Positions 27,017-36,116 of a DNA stretch of 64,000 bases are shown here, in pieces. This stretch comes from an uncultured Lachnospiraceae bacterium (lineage in GTDB: Bacteria > Bacillota > Clostridia > Lachnospirales > Lachnospiraceae). The notes beneath the pieces are model-generated. The model did not search any database, was not told the origin of the DNA, and was given only the letters and a program-made list of their open reading frames with translations. The stretch covers positions 62,001 to 126,000 of the forward strand of contig CALAEX010000129.1 of the NCBI GenBank assembly GCA_937891165.1, read 5' to 3'. The translations under genes and the position numbers were made by a program. How positions within the stretch are numbered: position 1 is the stretch's first letter; each line of letters starts with the position of its first letter.

Positions 27017-27885
27017 ACCCTTTGATGTCCATTTGAATCTGTTGAAGAAACTCATGTCATTAATGCATTCATTAAATCGTAATACTCCACTCACATGCAT
27101 CTTTTGTATAAGAATTGTCCCAGGGAACTTAAAACAATCAATGATATTTTCAAGTGTTACCTTAGCACCCATGTTAATAATACGATTTAATCTTGTACTA
27201 AATTCTTGAGTCAAAAGTGATGCGATATACTCATTACATCTAAGTCTCTTGTTTTCAAGACTTAAGTTATCTTTCATTCGAAGTTCATTGAATTCCATCA
27301 TAGCCCAACGAATGATAGCGTAAACATCTTTCTTATGGTAATCATTTACTTTCAAAATCTTTCTTGTAGTTTCATCCAGCATACGATTGAAAGATGTTAA
27401 AGTATCCATACCTTTTTCATAAGTATTGGATGGTGTTAATTTCTTAATAAATGGCTCTCTGTTTTCAATCTGGGATAAGTCAAATCTATTAGTTAAGATT
27501 TCAAGTAACCCTGCTACACAAGCCTGTACATATTGCCATTTATCAAACATCTCCTTGTTTACTTCTAATAAGCATTTAGAAGATACCTGAAAATAAAGAT
27601 ATCCTTCTCTTTTTTCTGCAGTATGTGGTAATAAATGAATTAAGGAATCTACTTTCAAATAGATAAGTCCATATTCAATACCAAAGTTAGCTGCGATGAA
27701 AAGCATAATATCCGTTTCTCTATGGAACACAAAAGTTCTAAAGAGCGGCATGATATGGATATTACCTTCTGTATCTTCATGTGAACAAGGAACACGTTTA
27801 ATTACGATAGGCATCAGTGATTTAATGACACATGATGTCAATGTGGTATAAGTTGATTTTTCTAAAAGCTGGTAAATAAGATAAT
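27017..27885 (-). CDS. Second RNA polymerase beta-type protein, exon 2
   Basis: This main exon encodes residues 139-428 of the spliced 579-residue protein. It starts by completing a Tyr codon, giving INGKP-YYLIYQLLEKSTYTT, cognate to bacterial ING-ER-V-SQL-RSPG. Near its end NLSLENKRLRCNEYIASLLT corresponds to HLGNRRIRSVGELL. VLRFNECINDMSFFNRFKW corresponds to SQFMDQNNPLSEITHKRRI. These are landmarks of the bacterial beta lobe and fork regions. An apparent start at TTG 27841 lies inside the exon and is not a real start. Confidence 0.85.
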
Positions 27886-28124
27886 CAATTATGTTAATCT
27901 ATGTATTCCTACATAGTTCAGACTATATCATTACTACATATCTCTTTATAAGATATATAGCACTCCCCATTTCAGTTTCCCTACTCTACTTGGTTCTATA
28001 TAGATTACTCATCTATATATCCTTTCGATAGTCGTTGAACGTTCTCTAAAAGAGCTTCGCTGCTGATTGTCTAATTAAAGATGTCCCAGCAATTAAAGGA
28101 GTTTTACAACCGCATTATCGATTC
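27886..28124 (-). ncRNA. Group I intron 1 of the second beta-type gene (239 nt)
   Basis: P, Q, R and S elements are present. P1 pairs exon AACCGT with intron GCGGTT, with the U-G wobble at the splice site. The intron begins GAATCG, giving an immediate TGA in frame, and ends in G. Splicing gives FINGKP-YYLIYQL. The core is very similar to the helicase introns. Confidence 0.88.
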
Positions 28125-28539
28125 ACGGTTTTCCATTGATAAACATGTATCCTCTTTCATCCATGAGAGGAACAAGCATATCTTTATGGATTACTTTTTC
28201 TCTTATTCTATCCAAACCAGTTTTTGGATCCTTCTCTTTAATACTAATGAGAAGATGTACGGTAAGAAGTCCTGCACGGTCATCATTAATCATCTTATAA
28301 TCATACTGATACTTCTTTGGTACATTTTTATTACGTTTGAACACGTGTTTGTTAATGTCAATGGTGCTTTCACGAGTATTAAAATCGTAACCTAAGAACT
28401 TTATGTACTTTACAACCTCAAGTGATTTCCATGAGTCTACCACATACTCTACCAAATCACCATCTGCTGCTTTTGTCATAAGGTCCATATTAAGATTTTC
28501 CTCGTAATCCATGACATAATCGCTTAAACAATTAAGCAT
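28125..28539 (-). CDS. Second RNA polymerase beta-type protein, exon 1 (N-terminus)
   Basis: The start MLNCLSDYVMDY (28539) follows GGAAAGGAG; the frame is open to 28686 without support. The exon covers residues 1-138. It ends HKDMLVPLMDERGYMFINGK, the counterpart of bacterial DFPLMT-GTFIING in the beta protrusion. The full spliced coding sequence is 28539-28125, 27885-27017, 26052-25990, 24965-24902 and 24657-24329 (1740 nt, in frame throughout). It resembles the separate N-terminal beta subunits of phiKZ-type phage polymerases. Confidence 0.85.
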
Positions 28540-28697
28540 TTTAATAATCTCCTTTCCATTATACTCATATAAATAATACATCATTCTGATAGAAAAATCA
28601 AAAAATAATGAAGTATTTTTTATGAATATTTTAGACATAAAATAGAGATTCAATCTCATAGATTTCTCTACAAGATCGAATCTCAATATTTTACATA

Positions 28698-29414
28698 TTA
28701 TTCATGTTTTGTTGTTGCATCCCCGTCTTCTTTAATGGTTCCTTTACTATAAACGCATGGCTTATAACTAATTTCGATACCATCTTCCATCTGACGAACA
28801 TACAAACGATAGCAACCAGCAACATCAATCTGAAGTTCAAATTCATTTTCTTCTGCACGTTTCAACTTCGCATATTCGATAATATCGTCATGAACGGTAC
28901 AGAAAATCGGTAATACGATTTCTGGATTTGCTCCCTGAATAGAAAGTTCAGTTTCCATCTTTTCAGCTGCTAATTTTGTAATCGCTTTAATATCAGTAAT
29001 TGATGTTGTATTGTTACTTTCATTCCACTGAGTACAACGAACAACAGATTTTGGTTCAGATTCATCAACCTCTGTTAATCTGTTATTTTCGATATGTTTC
29101 ATATAGATAGAAAAGTTTCCAAACTTTTCAAGATCGGAATTTTCTTCTGTTTCGAAACTGGTAGTAAACCCTATCTCCAATCTATTTGCAATAATGATTG
29201 CATGAGTTTCTTTTGTCTTCTGAAGAGATTTCAGATGTTTCAAGATACATTCAAAGAATAAGGAATAACAAGCAATCGGAATCTGTGGTTTATTCATCTT
29301 GATTCTGAAATACTGGTAAATATCCTTACATGCCAATTCCCCAATAGAAATAAGATGGTCTACATCATCTACTGCAACTTTTTCAAAGTATTCTTCTGCT
29401 TTTGTCATACTCAT
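28698..29414 (-). CDS. Hypothetical phage protein, 238 aa
   Basis: It starts three bases after the stop of the upstream gene (29417) and lies directly before the second beta-type gene, so it is probably in the same operon. Helical N-terminal half, more beta-like C-terminal half with an acidic end. It has no zinc or nucleotide-binding motif. By position it could be a polymerase-associated protein, but nothing in the sequence shows this. Confidence 0.75.
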   Translation of the reverse strand: MSMTKAEEYFEKVAVDDVDHLISIGELACKDIYQYFRIKMNKPQIPIACYSLFFECILKHLKSLQKTKETHAIIIANRLEIGFTTSFETEENSDLEKFGNFSIYMKHIENNRLTEVDESEPKSVVRCTQWNESNNTTSITDIKAITKLAAEKMETELSIQGANPEIVLPIFCTVHDDIIEYAKLKRAEENEFELQIDVAGCYRLYVRQMEDGIEISYKPCVYSKGTIKEDGDATTKHE

Positions 29415-29416
29415 GG

Positions 29417-30022
29417 TTATTCATTTCCCCCTTTATTATTGAAAGTTCTAATAGGCTTTCCGGAATTATTCATTAGTCTGGAATTATTTCCAAACTTTTT
29501 ACTTGCACCTTTTCCTGATGGTTTCTGATAAGGTTTTTTACTTCCATTTCCTGTAAATGGTTTTCCACCTTTTTGCGGTGCTTTTCCTTTGTTAAAAGGT
29601 TTCTTTCCACCTTTATTCATTTTGGCTGCTCTCTTCTTAGCTGCAGCTTCATGCTGTTTCTTCACCTGCTCTTCTAAATCTTTAATCCATGTAATTTCTG
29701 CATCTAAAATTCCTTCCAGATAGTGAAGTGCTACATTTGGAGAATCCATGGTGGAATTTTCAAATAACAGCTTTAATGTGCGGGCACTGATAATGAAAGC
29801 TGTAATGTGTTTTCTTCCTTCAAAAATATATAAAGGAAGTTTGTATTCCGGAGCTTTTTTCATCTCCTTATTTTTAATGGTAAAGATAAATTGAAGCTGT
29901 CCATCTGCTTCTTTTGTTGTGTCAGCTTTGTGACGAATAGAATATGCAGTATGTTTTTCTGCTACTTTTTTCAAGAGTTCGTCAATTTTACCAACGTACT
30001 CTTCTGTGTTCATCATTTTCAT
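29417..30022 (-). CDS. Protein with long basic Lys/Gly/Asn-rich tail, 201 aa
   Basis: I prefer start MKMMNTEEYVGKI (30022), preceded by AAAGGAG; the frame extends to 30064. The first 120 residues fold as an alpha/beta domain. The last 80 are low complexity and strongly basic (KKPFNKGKAPQKGGKPFTGN), like disordered nucleic-acid-binding tails. Together with the poly-Lys proteins at 30048-30587 and 30666-31094 it suggests a cluster of DNA- or RNA-coating proteins ahead of the beta gene. Confidence 0.75.
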   Translation of the reverse strand: MKMMNTEEYVGKIDELLKKVAEKHTAYSIRHKADTTKEADGQLQFIFTIKNKEMKKAPEYKLPLYIFEGRKHITAFIISARTLKLLFENSTMDSPNVALHYLEGILDAEITWIKDLEEQVKKQHEAAAKKRAAKMNKGGKKPFNKGKAPQKGGKPFTGNGSKKPYQKPSGKGASKKFGNNSRLMNNSGKPIRTFNNKGGNE

Positions 30023-30047
30023 GTGTTTGTTTACTCCTTTGGTATTT

Positions 30048-30587
30048 TTATTCTTCAAGATCACGAATTAAATCAATGATCTTGCCAGTTTCGATATTGT
30101 AGATTTCTTCAACAATTTTTGCATTCTTGAATTTATCCTGAACTACTTGCAAATCAGTTTCTGTAATTTCCTCTCCCTGTGTATACATCTTCACAAAGAT
30201 ATTAATTACTTCATCGCCACTGTTTACTTCAATGACTTTATTCTCGTTTGTTACAAAAATTGTCAAATAACCAGACTGACCTTCATTGAGACAAACTTTA
30301 ACAACAAATAAACCTTTTGCATACTGAGAAAGATCTTCTAATGTTTCAAGATCATGCTCTTCTCGTTCAAAACAAATAAGTCTACTAAGTAACTCATTGT
30401 CTTCCTCATATCCTACTGCTGTCTTAACGATGTTGTCGATTCTACTTTTTTTCTTCTTTTTCTTTTTCTTCTTTTTATGGTCTTTATCAAACCCGAAGAT
30501 ATCCGTTTTCTTGCTTACTTTGATATCATCGTAGTAAGATTCTTTTGGAGAACCAAATAACTTGATATAATCATTGCTCCCTCTCAT
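30048..30587 (-). CDS. Poly-lysine-containing hypothetical protein, 179 aa
   Basis: GAAAGGAA precedes the ATG. Residues about 37-48 form an almost pure lysine run, encoded by a purine-only AAG/AAA tract. The rest is an acidic alpha/beta domain. The combination suggests a charged linker or nuclear/nucleoid targeting element. No family recognised. A hairpin precedes the gene. Confidence 0.75.
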   Translation of the reverse strand: MRGSNDYIKLFGSPKESYYDDIKVSKKTDIFGFDKDHKKKKKKKKKKSRIDNIVKTAVGYEEDNELLSRLICFEREEHDLETLEDLSQYAKGLFVVKVCLNEGQSGYLTIFVTNENKVIEVNSGDEVINIFVKMYTQGEEITETDLQVVQDKFKNAKIVEEIYNIETGKIIDLIRDLEE

Positions 30588-30617
30588 CTTTACTTTCCTT
30601 TCTAAATTGTGATAAAT

Positions 30618-30659
30618 AAATGTGCCTTGAATAATTAAATTTTAATCCAAGGCACATTT
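30618..30659 (-). terminator. Hairpin between the 30666-31094 and 30048-30587 genes
   Basis: A perfect 12-bp stem AAATGTGCCTTG/CAAGGCACATTT has an AT-rich 18-base loop. It sits 7 bases after the upstream stop and may terminate that transcript or form the 5' leader of the next. Confidence 0.6.
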
Positions 30660-30665
30660 GGAATA

Positions 30666-31094
30666 TTATTCTGCGTCTTCAATAAGTTCAACCAACTGAT
30701 GAACAAATCTCTTCGGTACATTCACCTGTTTTACAGTGGAATTGTACATCGCTTTGTTTACATTCATATTGGATTCTTTAGACTTGATTCTTTCAGCTAA
30801 CCAATCCTTGTATGAAAGTCCATCATCACTGATTGCTACTTTTGGATACTGAAATTCTTTAGATTTAATAATGCAGCATTCTATATCAGAACCATCAATC
30901 TGAGTATTCGCTACATACAATCCATCAGAACCTGTTTTCAATAACTCTGAATAAGACATCTTAATTTCAGATCTCTTTTCAGGTTTGGAATCTTTGTGTT
31001 CTTTTTGCTTCTTGTCTTTGTCTTTACCTTTCTTATCTTTCTTCTTTTTCCCGGATGCTTCAAGCATTCCATCAATTGTCCAATATTCTCCCAT
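30666..31094 (-). CDS. Lys-rich hypothetical protein, 142 aa
   Basis: AAAGGAGG precedes the ATG. After a short N-terminus (MGEYWTIDGMLEASG) comes a run of about 30 mostly Lys/Asp/Glu residues, then a compact alpha/beta domain of about 95 residues (EIKMSYSELLKTGSDGLYVA). It is transcribed after the DNA ligase gene, whose stop is 28 bases upstream, and is the second gene of that unit. Not recognised. Confidence 0.75.
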   Translation of the reverse strand: MGEYWTIDGMLEASGKKKKDKKGKDKDKKQKEHKDSKPEKRSEIKMSYSELLKTGSDGLYVANTQIDGSDIECCIIKSKEFQYPKVAISDDGLSYKDWLAERIKSKESNMNVNKAMYNSTVKQVNVPKRFVHQLVELIEDAE

Positions 31095-31122
31095 TGGCTC
31101 GTCCTCCTTTTATTTGGTATTT

Positions 31123-33261
31123 TTATTTATTATTATCATACTTTTTGAGTATGTCTAATAATTCTTCTTTTGTGATGATTTTGACTTTCTTCTTCTTAGC
31201 CTTTGTCACCTTATTCGAAGTTGCTAATTTATTTGGTACTACTAAGTAATCTACATCTTCTTTAATAGTTCCTGCCACTGCACCTCCTAAAGAAATAATA
31301 TACTTCTCAAGTTCAGGTTCTCGAATTTTTGTGAAACATACTTGGAACTTTGGAGTTTCTCCAAGAGGATCATTATGGATGATATTCAATTCATTCCATA
31401 AAAACTTAATTGTAGTCTCAGCATCTTTCATACCTTTGATAATTCGTTTTGCTTTACGATTACCAATTCCTTTTACCTGTGTTAGTGCTTCGAAATTATC
31501 TTCATGAACAATTTCCATCAATTCATCAAAAGAATATACTGCAAGAATCCAAGCGAAGTTTCTTTCTCCAAGCCCATTAATTCCTAAAGAACCTAATACT
31601 ACATAATCATATACAGTTCTTTTATCATCAATTTGTTTTAACCAATTATCGAAAGTGACATCGCCGAAACCTTTCTGATTAACAATTTTTCTTCTATGTT
31701 TCTTTAATTTATACAAATCTGGAATTTCTCTAAGAACTCCCATTTCATATAAAGCATCAATAGAAGCATATGAGATATCTAAAATTCTAAGTTTATTTAA
31801 GTAGTTAAGAATCTTACCTTTCTTCCTACAATCGCAGTTTGGATTTAAACAACTTAAAAATGCGCCATCTCTAGTCACTTTCTCTCCGCAACTTGGACAT
31901 CTTTCTAATGGTTTAATCATCTTTTTACCACTACGATTTAATTCACAAGTTGTATCAATAGTTGCATATGGAATAATGTCATATAAAATTTTAACCATAT
32001 CCCCTTTTGCTAAACGAAGTCTTTCTACGTTTTCTACTGTGCTAAGGGATGCAGAACTAATTTTGTTTCCTTTAATTGTAACCGGCTCCACTTTAACTAC
32101 TGGAGTAATTCTTCCAAGTAATCCAACCTGATACACGACATCTTCTACTCTAGTATATGCATACTCTTCTGTAAATTTATACGCAACTTCAAAGTTATTG
32201 ATATCATTATCTCTACCAAGAGTCTTTCTAAGTTCTCTATCAATAAGATAAATAACTGCTCCATCACATCTAAGTCCATCTGCATAACGATGGTCTAATG
32301 CGAACTGCTCGATTTCTTCAATATTACCAAGTTTAGTTCTAACGTATGGATGATCGAATACTTCTGGGCATAACTCTTCAATTTCATCGCCTTCTTCAAT
32401 ATAACGAAGCTGCATGATTACTAAATGTTTATTTCTTTCATCTGGATTATCAGAATTAATGATACCAGAAGCAACTGCTCTAGACTGTTTATAATCTTTA
32501 GAGTAGTTCTTATTATATTCAATAACATAACTTTCTGGAACCATAATTTCTGTCTTCATGCCATAATTTCTAGGATCAGTTGTAGTTCCGTCTAATCTTC
32601 TAAGAGGTCTTCTAACACCTTTAAAATGATGAGTTACATCTTCAGCAGTGTTAAATTTTGTATATCCTCTGGTAAGAGAACGATTTAAGTTTCCAGATTT
32701 ATGGAATTCATGAATTACAGATACTCCATCCCACTTTGGGAACACATAAATATCCTGTTCTCTAAGATTAATTTTCTTTCCTGTTTTAGACTCATAAAGT
32801 CTTTCAGTCTTAGCAATCCATCCATCCAAAGTTTTTCTGGATTTATTTACTTTTTCATATGGTTGTTCTAAATAATGTACCTTATCTAAAGACCCCCTAA
32901 GAATAGGATAAATATGTTTTCCTTCTTTTTTGTTCGGTCTGTTATTTACTGGTAAAGTAATGAAATCTTCTTTCCCATTTGCAACCAAAATGTCTTTTAA
33001 CTTGTCATACTCAGCATCATCGATCCCAGTATCAAGTCCTGTTCTGTCAAAGATATACCAAGCAATCATGGCATAGTTTGCAACAAAAGATAAAGTGGTA
33101 TCATCAAATGCTACCTGTCCTTTATCAAAATACTCCAGAATTTCTCTGATATTTCTTACCATGTCCTCTCTGTTTGTTACCTGTGCTGCTTCCTCCTCAG
33201 TAATAGTTCCAAGTTCCAAAGCTTTTTTAATGTCGGATAATTCAATAAGTTTTTTCATCAT
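31123..33261 (-). CDS. ligA: NAD-dependent DNA ligase
   Basis: The start MMKKLIELSDIKKAL (33261) follows GAAAGGAAA. The 712-residue protein has the full LigA layout: an N-terminal Ia-like region with YDKL, the adenylation motif FPKWDGVSV with nucleophile Lys176, an OB fold, and a four-Cys zinc finger (CPSCGEKV, then CLNPNCDC). Helix-hairpin-helix repeats follow (LTQVKGIGNRKAKRIIKGM), then a C-terminal BRCT domain. LigA seals nicks using NAD+, giving AMP and NMN. Its own promoter lies at 33298-33326. Confidence 0.95.
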   Translation of the reverse strand: MMKKLIELSDIKKALELGTITEEEAAQVTNREDMVRNIREILEYFDKGQVAFDDTTLSFVANYAMIAWYIFDRTGLDTGIDDAEYDKLKDILVANGKEDFITLPVNNRPNKKEGKHIYPILRGSLDKVHYLEQPYEKVNKSRKTLDGWIAKTERLYESKTGKKINLREQDIYVFPKWDGVSVIHEFHKSGNLNRSLTRGYTKFNTAEDVTHHFKGVRRPLRRLDGTTTDPRNYGMKTEIMVPESYVIEYNKNYSKDYKQSRAVASGIINSDNPDERNKHLVIMQLRYIEEGDEIEELCPEVFDHPYVRTKLGNIEEIEQFALDHRYADGLRCDGAVIYLIDRELRKTLGRDNDINNFEVAYKFTEEYAYTRVEDVVYQVGLLGRITPVVKVEPVTIKGNKISSASLSTVENVERLRLAKGDMVKILYDIIPYATIDTTCELNRSGKKMIKPLERCPSCGEKVTRDGAFLSCLNPNCDCRKKGKILNYLNKLRILDISYASIDALYEMGVLREIPDLYKLKKHRRKIVNQKGFGDVTFDNWLKQIDDKRTVYDYVVLGSLGINGLGERNFAWILAVYSFDELMEIVHEDNFEALTQVKGIGNRKAKRIIKGMKDAETTIKFLWNELNIIHNDPLGETPKFQVCFTKIREPELEKYIISLGGAVAGTIKEDVDYLVVPNKLATSNKVTKAKKKKVKIITKEELLDILKKYDNNK

Positions 33262-33297
33262 CTTACACGTTTCCTTTCTTTTTTTATATCCAAATAA

Positions 33298-33326
33298 ATA
33301 ATATATATCTAAAGACAAAAAGTCAA
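33298..33326 (-). promoter_or_regulatory. Promoter of the DNA ligase gene
   Basis: On the minus strand, TTGACT (33326-33321), a 17-bp spacer and TATTAT (33303-33298) lie 37 bases before the ligase start. The same arrangement occurs at 50575-50603 and 53976-54004. Confidence 0.7.
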
Positions 33327-33588
33327 TATTATTTTATTTATTTAACATATAAGTAATGATGAGGTTTATCGTCGTATAAATATTCCAAATTACACAAAAA
33401 TACGGTTTTAAATCATTTGAAGTATGGACTTGAAACAAGGTCGGAAAAGGTTTCAAGTCCATCTCCTTTCTAAATTTTTGTGAAGGTGATATTGTTAATG
33501 TATGAGAAAGCGGGAAGAATTGCATTAATGATGATTGTGAGTTTTAAGTACCCTAGACGTATTATCTACGTCTAGGGTATCTTTATTT
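33327..33588. other. Non-coding stretch with two perfect hairpins
   Basis: Between the ligase promoter and the holin-like gene there is no convincing gene. It holds a 13-bp stem ATGGACTTGAAAC/GTTTCAAGTCCAT with a 13-base loop (33424-33462) and a second 13-bp stem TACCCTAGACGTA/TACGTCTAGGGTA (33549-33579), which is followed by T-runs on the plus strand. A 25-codon plus-strand frame at 33499 (MYEKAGRIALMM) is possible but weak. A short plus-strand RNA is conceivable. Confidence 0.4.
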
Positions 33589-34005
33589 TTACATATCTCC
33601 ACTATCATCAGGAAAGTCTTCTTCAAACTGAACTTCACTCATAATGGTTTCATCTTCTTCTACATTATTCCCGATTTTACCATCATCCAATAAATCTTTA
33701 ATTTCATTAAACCACTTATCTACAGTCTTTCTAAGACGTTCTTTTGAAACAAAAAATCTAACCCATTTAGGAAGCATTTCATATGCAGCAGTAACTGCTT
33801 CATTCAAACGTTCCTGTCCTACCTTTGTTCCGGTGATAGAATGCTCTAATTTTAAAAAAACTTCATATAAATCTTTTCTGATATCAGAAATAGACTTATT
33901 TCTCAGATAAACGAATACGAGAACAACCACAACACCAATTCCTACATAAGAATCATATTTTCCAGAAATAGTGTTGGAGATAATAGAAGTGAATATTTCG
34001 TGCAT
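33589..34005 (-). CDS. Holin-like or membrane-anchored helical protein, 138 aa
   Basis: The start MHEIFTSIISNTISG (34005) follows AAGGAAGG. One N-terminal membrane segment (VGIGVVVVLVFVYL, about 18-31) is followed by a basic helical region (LNEAVTAAYEMLPKWVRFFV) and an acidic tail. The layout resembles LLH-type holins of Firmicute phages, where a single helix precedes an amphipathic region. That likeness is from memory and is not decisive. A TATAAT box with a TTGTTT element lies upstream around 34045-34080. Confidence 0.5.
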   Translation of the reverse strand: MHEIFTSIISNTISGKYDSYVGIGVVVVLVFVYLRNKSISDIRKDLYEVFLKLEHSITGTKVGQERLNEAVTAAYEMLPKWVRFFVSKERLRKTVDKWFNEIKDLLDDGKIGNNVEEDETIMSEVQFEEDFPDDSGDM

Positions 34006-34200
34006 AATCTTTACCTTCCTTTCTTCATCATAATAAAACATCAATGATTGATGACATTATAATACTGTCTTATTTTGAGAAACAAAACGTGACTACATGA
34101 TTTCTCATGTAGTCAACTTATATTTGTTTATGAAGGTTTTTGAATAAACAGATATTTTTTTTTCTGCTAATTAATTGTTAGTAAATACTTATTTTTTACA

Positions 34201-34240
34201 TATAATAAAAAAGAGACTTGAGATTTTTCTCAAGTCTCTT
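34201..34240 (-). terminator. Terminator of the capsid gene
   Basis: A perfect 13-bp stem AAGAGACTTGAGA/TCTCAAGTCTCTT is followed leftward by TTTTTTATTATA. Another perfect stem (34091-34114) lies further downstream. Confidence 0.9.
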
Positions 34241-34278
34241 AATTTATCTTAATTCAAAACAGGTCAACACCAACCGGA

Positions 34279-36024
34279 TTAGTTAGGCATGAAGCTAGAG
34301 TCAATGAACTCAGCGTTGCTGAATGTTACTAATCCCTGAATACCCTGGATGCTTGCATCTGTATAACGAGATACACCCATTAAGTTAGTGTAAGAACCGC
34401 CTGGACGATCAGGAGATCTGTAAGCAGAATCTTTTGCTGTTAAGATATGTGTATTATATTTATAATGTTTGAAAGTCATCTGTTTAGGATCGAGCGCGAT
34501 AGGAACGATTCTTAACCCTTTGTGGTTTGGATGAAGTTCATCAATCTTAAGAGCAGAAACAACCTGAACTTTAACGTTACCAGTTGTCATTACACCATAG
34601 CTGTAGTTGTGTTTTACACCACCTGTTGTGGAACCGGAGTTAAGTACCCAGTTTACATTCTTTCCAAGTAAAGAAATGTATTTAGGGTTACCGTAAATTA
34701 CAAATGTCAAATCTTCCATCTTACAAGCGTTTGTTAAATCGATAATAAATCTATCGATAATCCACTTGAGCTGCTTTTCGATGAATTCAGACTGTAATGC
34801 AACTGTCTGGATTGTAGAATCACAGTTGAAGTCTTTGAAACGTACGAAGCTGTTCCATTCCAATGGATCTAATTCAAGACCTTTGTAGAAGTCAAACTGT
34901 TCATTGAGGTAATCAAGAACTTTGTTGTCTTCCATGTTTGTAAGATATGTGGATAACATATCATATGTCTTTTTGTAAAGATCCATATTGAGAAGAGCTT
35001 TGTGGTCATCAAGCTGTTCAATAGTGTATGGGATGTTCACTCTGTGACCATCTTCGATTTTCCACTCACGTTCTTCTCTTGTGTAGTCGAAGCTTACCGC
35101 ACGTTCATTTTTTGTGTTACTTAAGTATCCATCGAATACTACGGAAACAATCTGACCGGAAGCAGAGTTAAGTGTGATTAAGTTGGAGATAAAGTCAACT
35201 GTACCTGTTAACATATCCTGAACTTCAACTTCTTCACCGTCTGCATTTTTAACAACTGTATCAATTTTTCCACCCATCCACTGAGATGTGTGTAAGTTGA
35301 TGTACATATTTACTGGAACTTCAACACCGTCAGCTGTAATAGCTTTAACGATTTTGAGGTCAATAGTAATATTTTCACGGGCTGCTACTGCTGCATCTGT
35401 TAAGTTTTCAATAATATCATAGTTGAATAAAGGTAAATTAACCGGATCATTTTTGATCGGTAAACCTTTACCAGCTTCAAAAATTTTCTTGTAGTCGCCA
35501 TTGTAGAAGCACTGTGGATATTTGTAACGTTCTTTTGTCTGGTTATCAATTACCCATGTCTGTTCGATCTGTTTTTTGATAACCGGAGTTTTTGTTACTT
35601 CTGTCTGCATAATATCTTTAGTAGCTAAAGATAAATGCTGCTTAACAAGAATTGGATAGTCGATAGCTTTGATTGGCATTAACTGTCCAACAGTTGTAGA
35701 TTCTTTTACAAAGTCAGCTGTACAGTTGTCCCATAACTGAGAAACCTGTTCATACATGTTAGAGTATGCACCATATTTTTCAGCGTCCTGGCGATCTCTG
35801 CTTTCAGCTTCTAATGTAGAAAGGGCAGCTTCTTTGAACGCCTGCATAACAGGACCGTTTTTAACAAGCTGAGCGATATCTAAGAAATAGTTGATGTTTT
35901 TATGTTCTAATTCTTCAACAGCAGATTCGAACGCTGCATCAAAACCATTTTCCTGATTTGCCATATTAAATCCACCAATAGTATCATTGGTGTTTACAGA
36001 TTCAAGAAATGCTAAAGTTTGCAT
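34279..36024 (-). CDS. Probable major capsid protein, 581 aa
   Basis: The start MQTLAFLESVNTNDT (36024) follows AAAGGAGG. The N-terminal 100 residues are helical, as in a delta-like domain. The remainder is beta-rich, with YGNPKYISLLGKNVNW and later YSYGVMTTGNVKVQVVSALK, and then LRIVPIALDP and YNTHILTAKDSAYRSPDRPG. This pattern (read a value at a site, then G-x-V-K-V strands) recalls T4 gp23/HK97-fold major capsid proteins. It has its own strong terminator and follows two virion-type genes. Assignment is by pattern and context; a sheath or other abundant protein is the alternative. Confidence 0.6.
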   Translation of the reverse strand: MQTLAFLESVNTNDTIGGFNMANQENGFDAAFESAVEELEHKNINYFLDIAQLVKNGPVMQAFKEAALSTLEAESRDRQDAEKYGAYSNMYEQVSQLWDNCTADFVKESTTVGQLMPIKAIDYPILVKQHLSLATKDIMQTEVTKTPVIKKQIEQTWVIDNQTKERYKYPQCFYNGDYKKIFEAGKGLPIKNDPVNLPLFNYDIIENLTDAAVAARENITIDLKIVKAITADGVEVPVNMYINLHTSQWMGGKIDTVVKNADGEEVEVQDMLTGTVDFISNLITLNSASGQIVSVVFDGYLSNTKNERAVSFDYTREEREWKIEDGHRVNIPYTIEQLDDHKALLNMDLYKKTYDMLSTYLTNMEDNKVLDYLNEQFDFYKGLELDPLEWNSFVRFKDFNCDSTIQTVALQSEFIEKQLKWIIDRFIIDLTNACKMEDLTFVIYGNPKYISLLGKNVNWVLNSGSTTGGVKHNYSYGVMTTGNVKVQVVSALKIDELHPNHKGLRIVPIALDPKQMTFKHYKYNTHILTAKDSAYRSPDRPGGSYTNLMGVSRYTDASIQGIQGLVTFSNAEFIDSSFMPN

Positions 36025-36116
36025 TTGCTTGTCCTCCTTTTTATAAAATTTAACGTGTTTCAAAAATAAAATACATATGTTAGTTTTCTTTCTAAATTAT
36101 CTTGCGATAATTTAAT

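Noticed and set aside
28081..28395. A 104-residue plus-strand frame opposite exon 1 of the second beta-type gene
   Set aside because: It is antisense to a conserved exon and an intron core and lacks a ribosome binding site.
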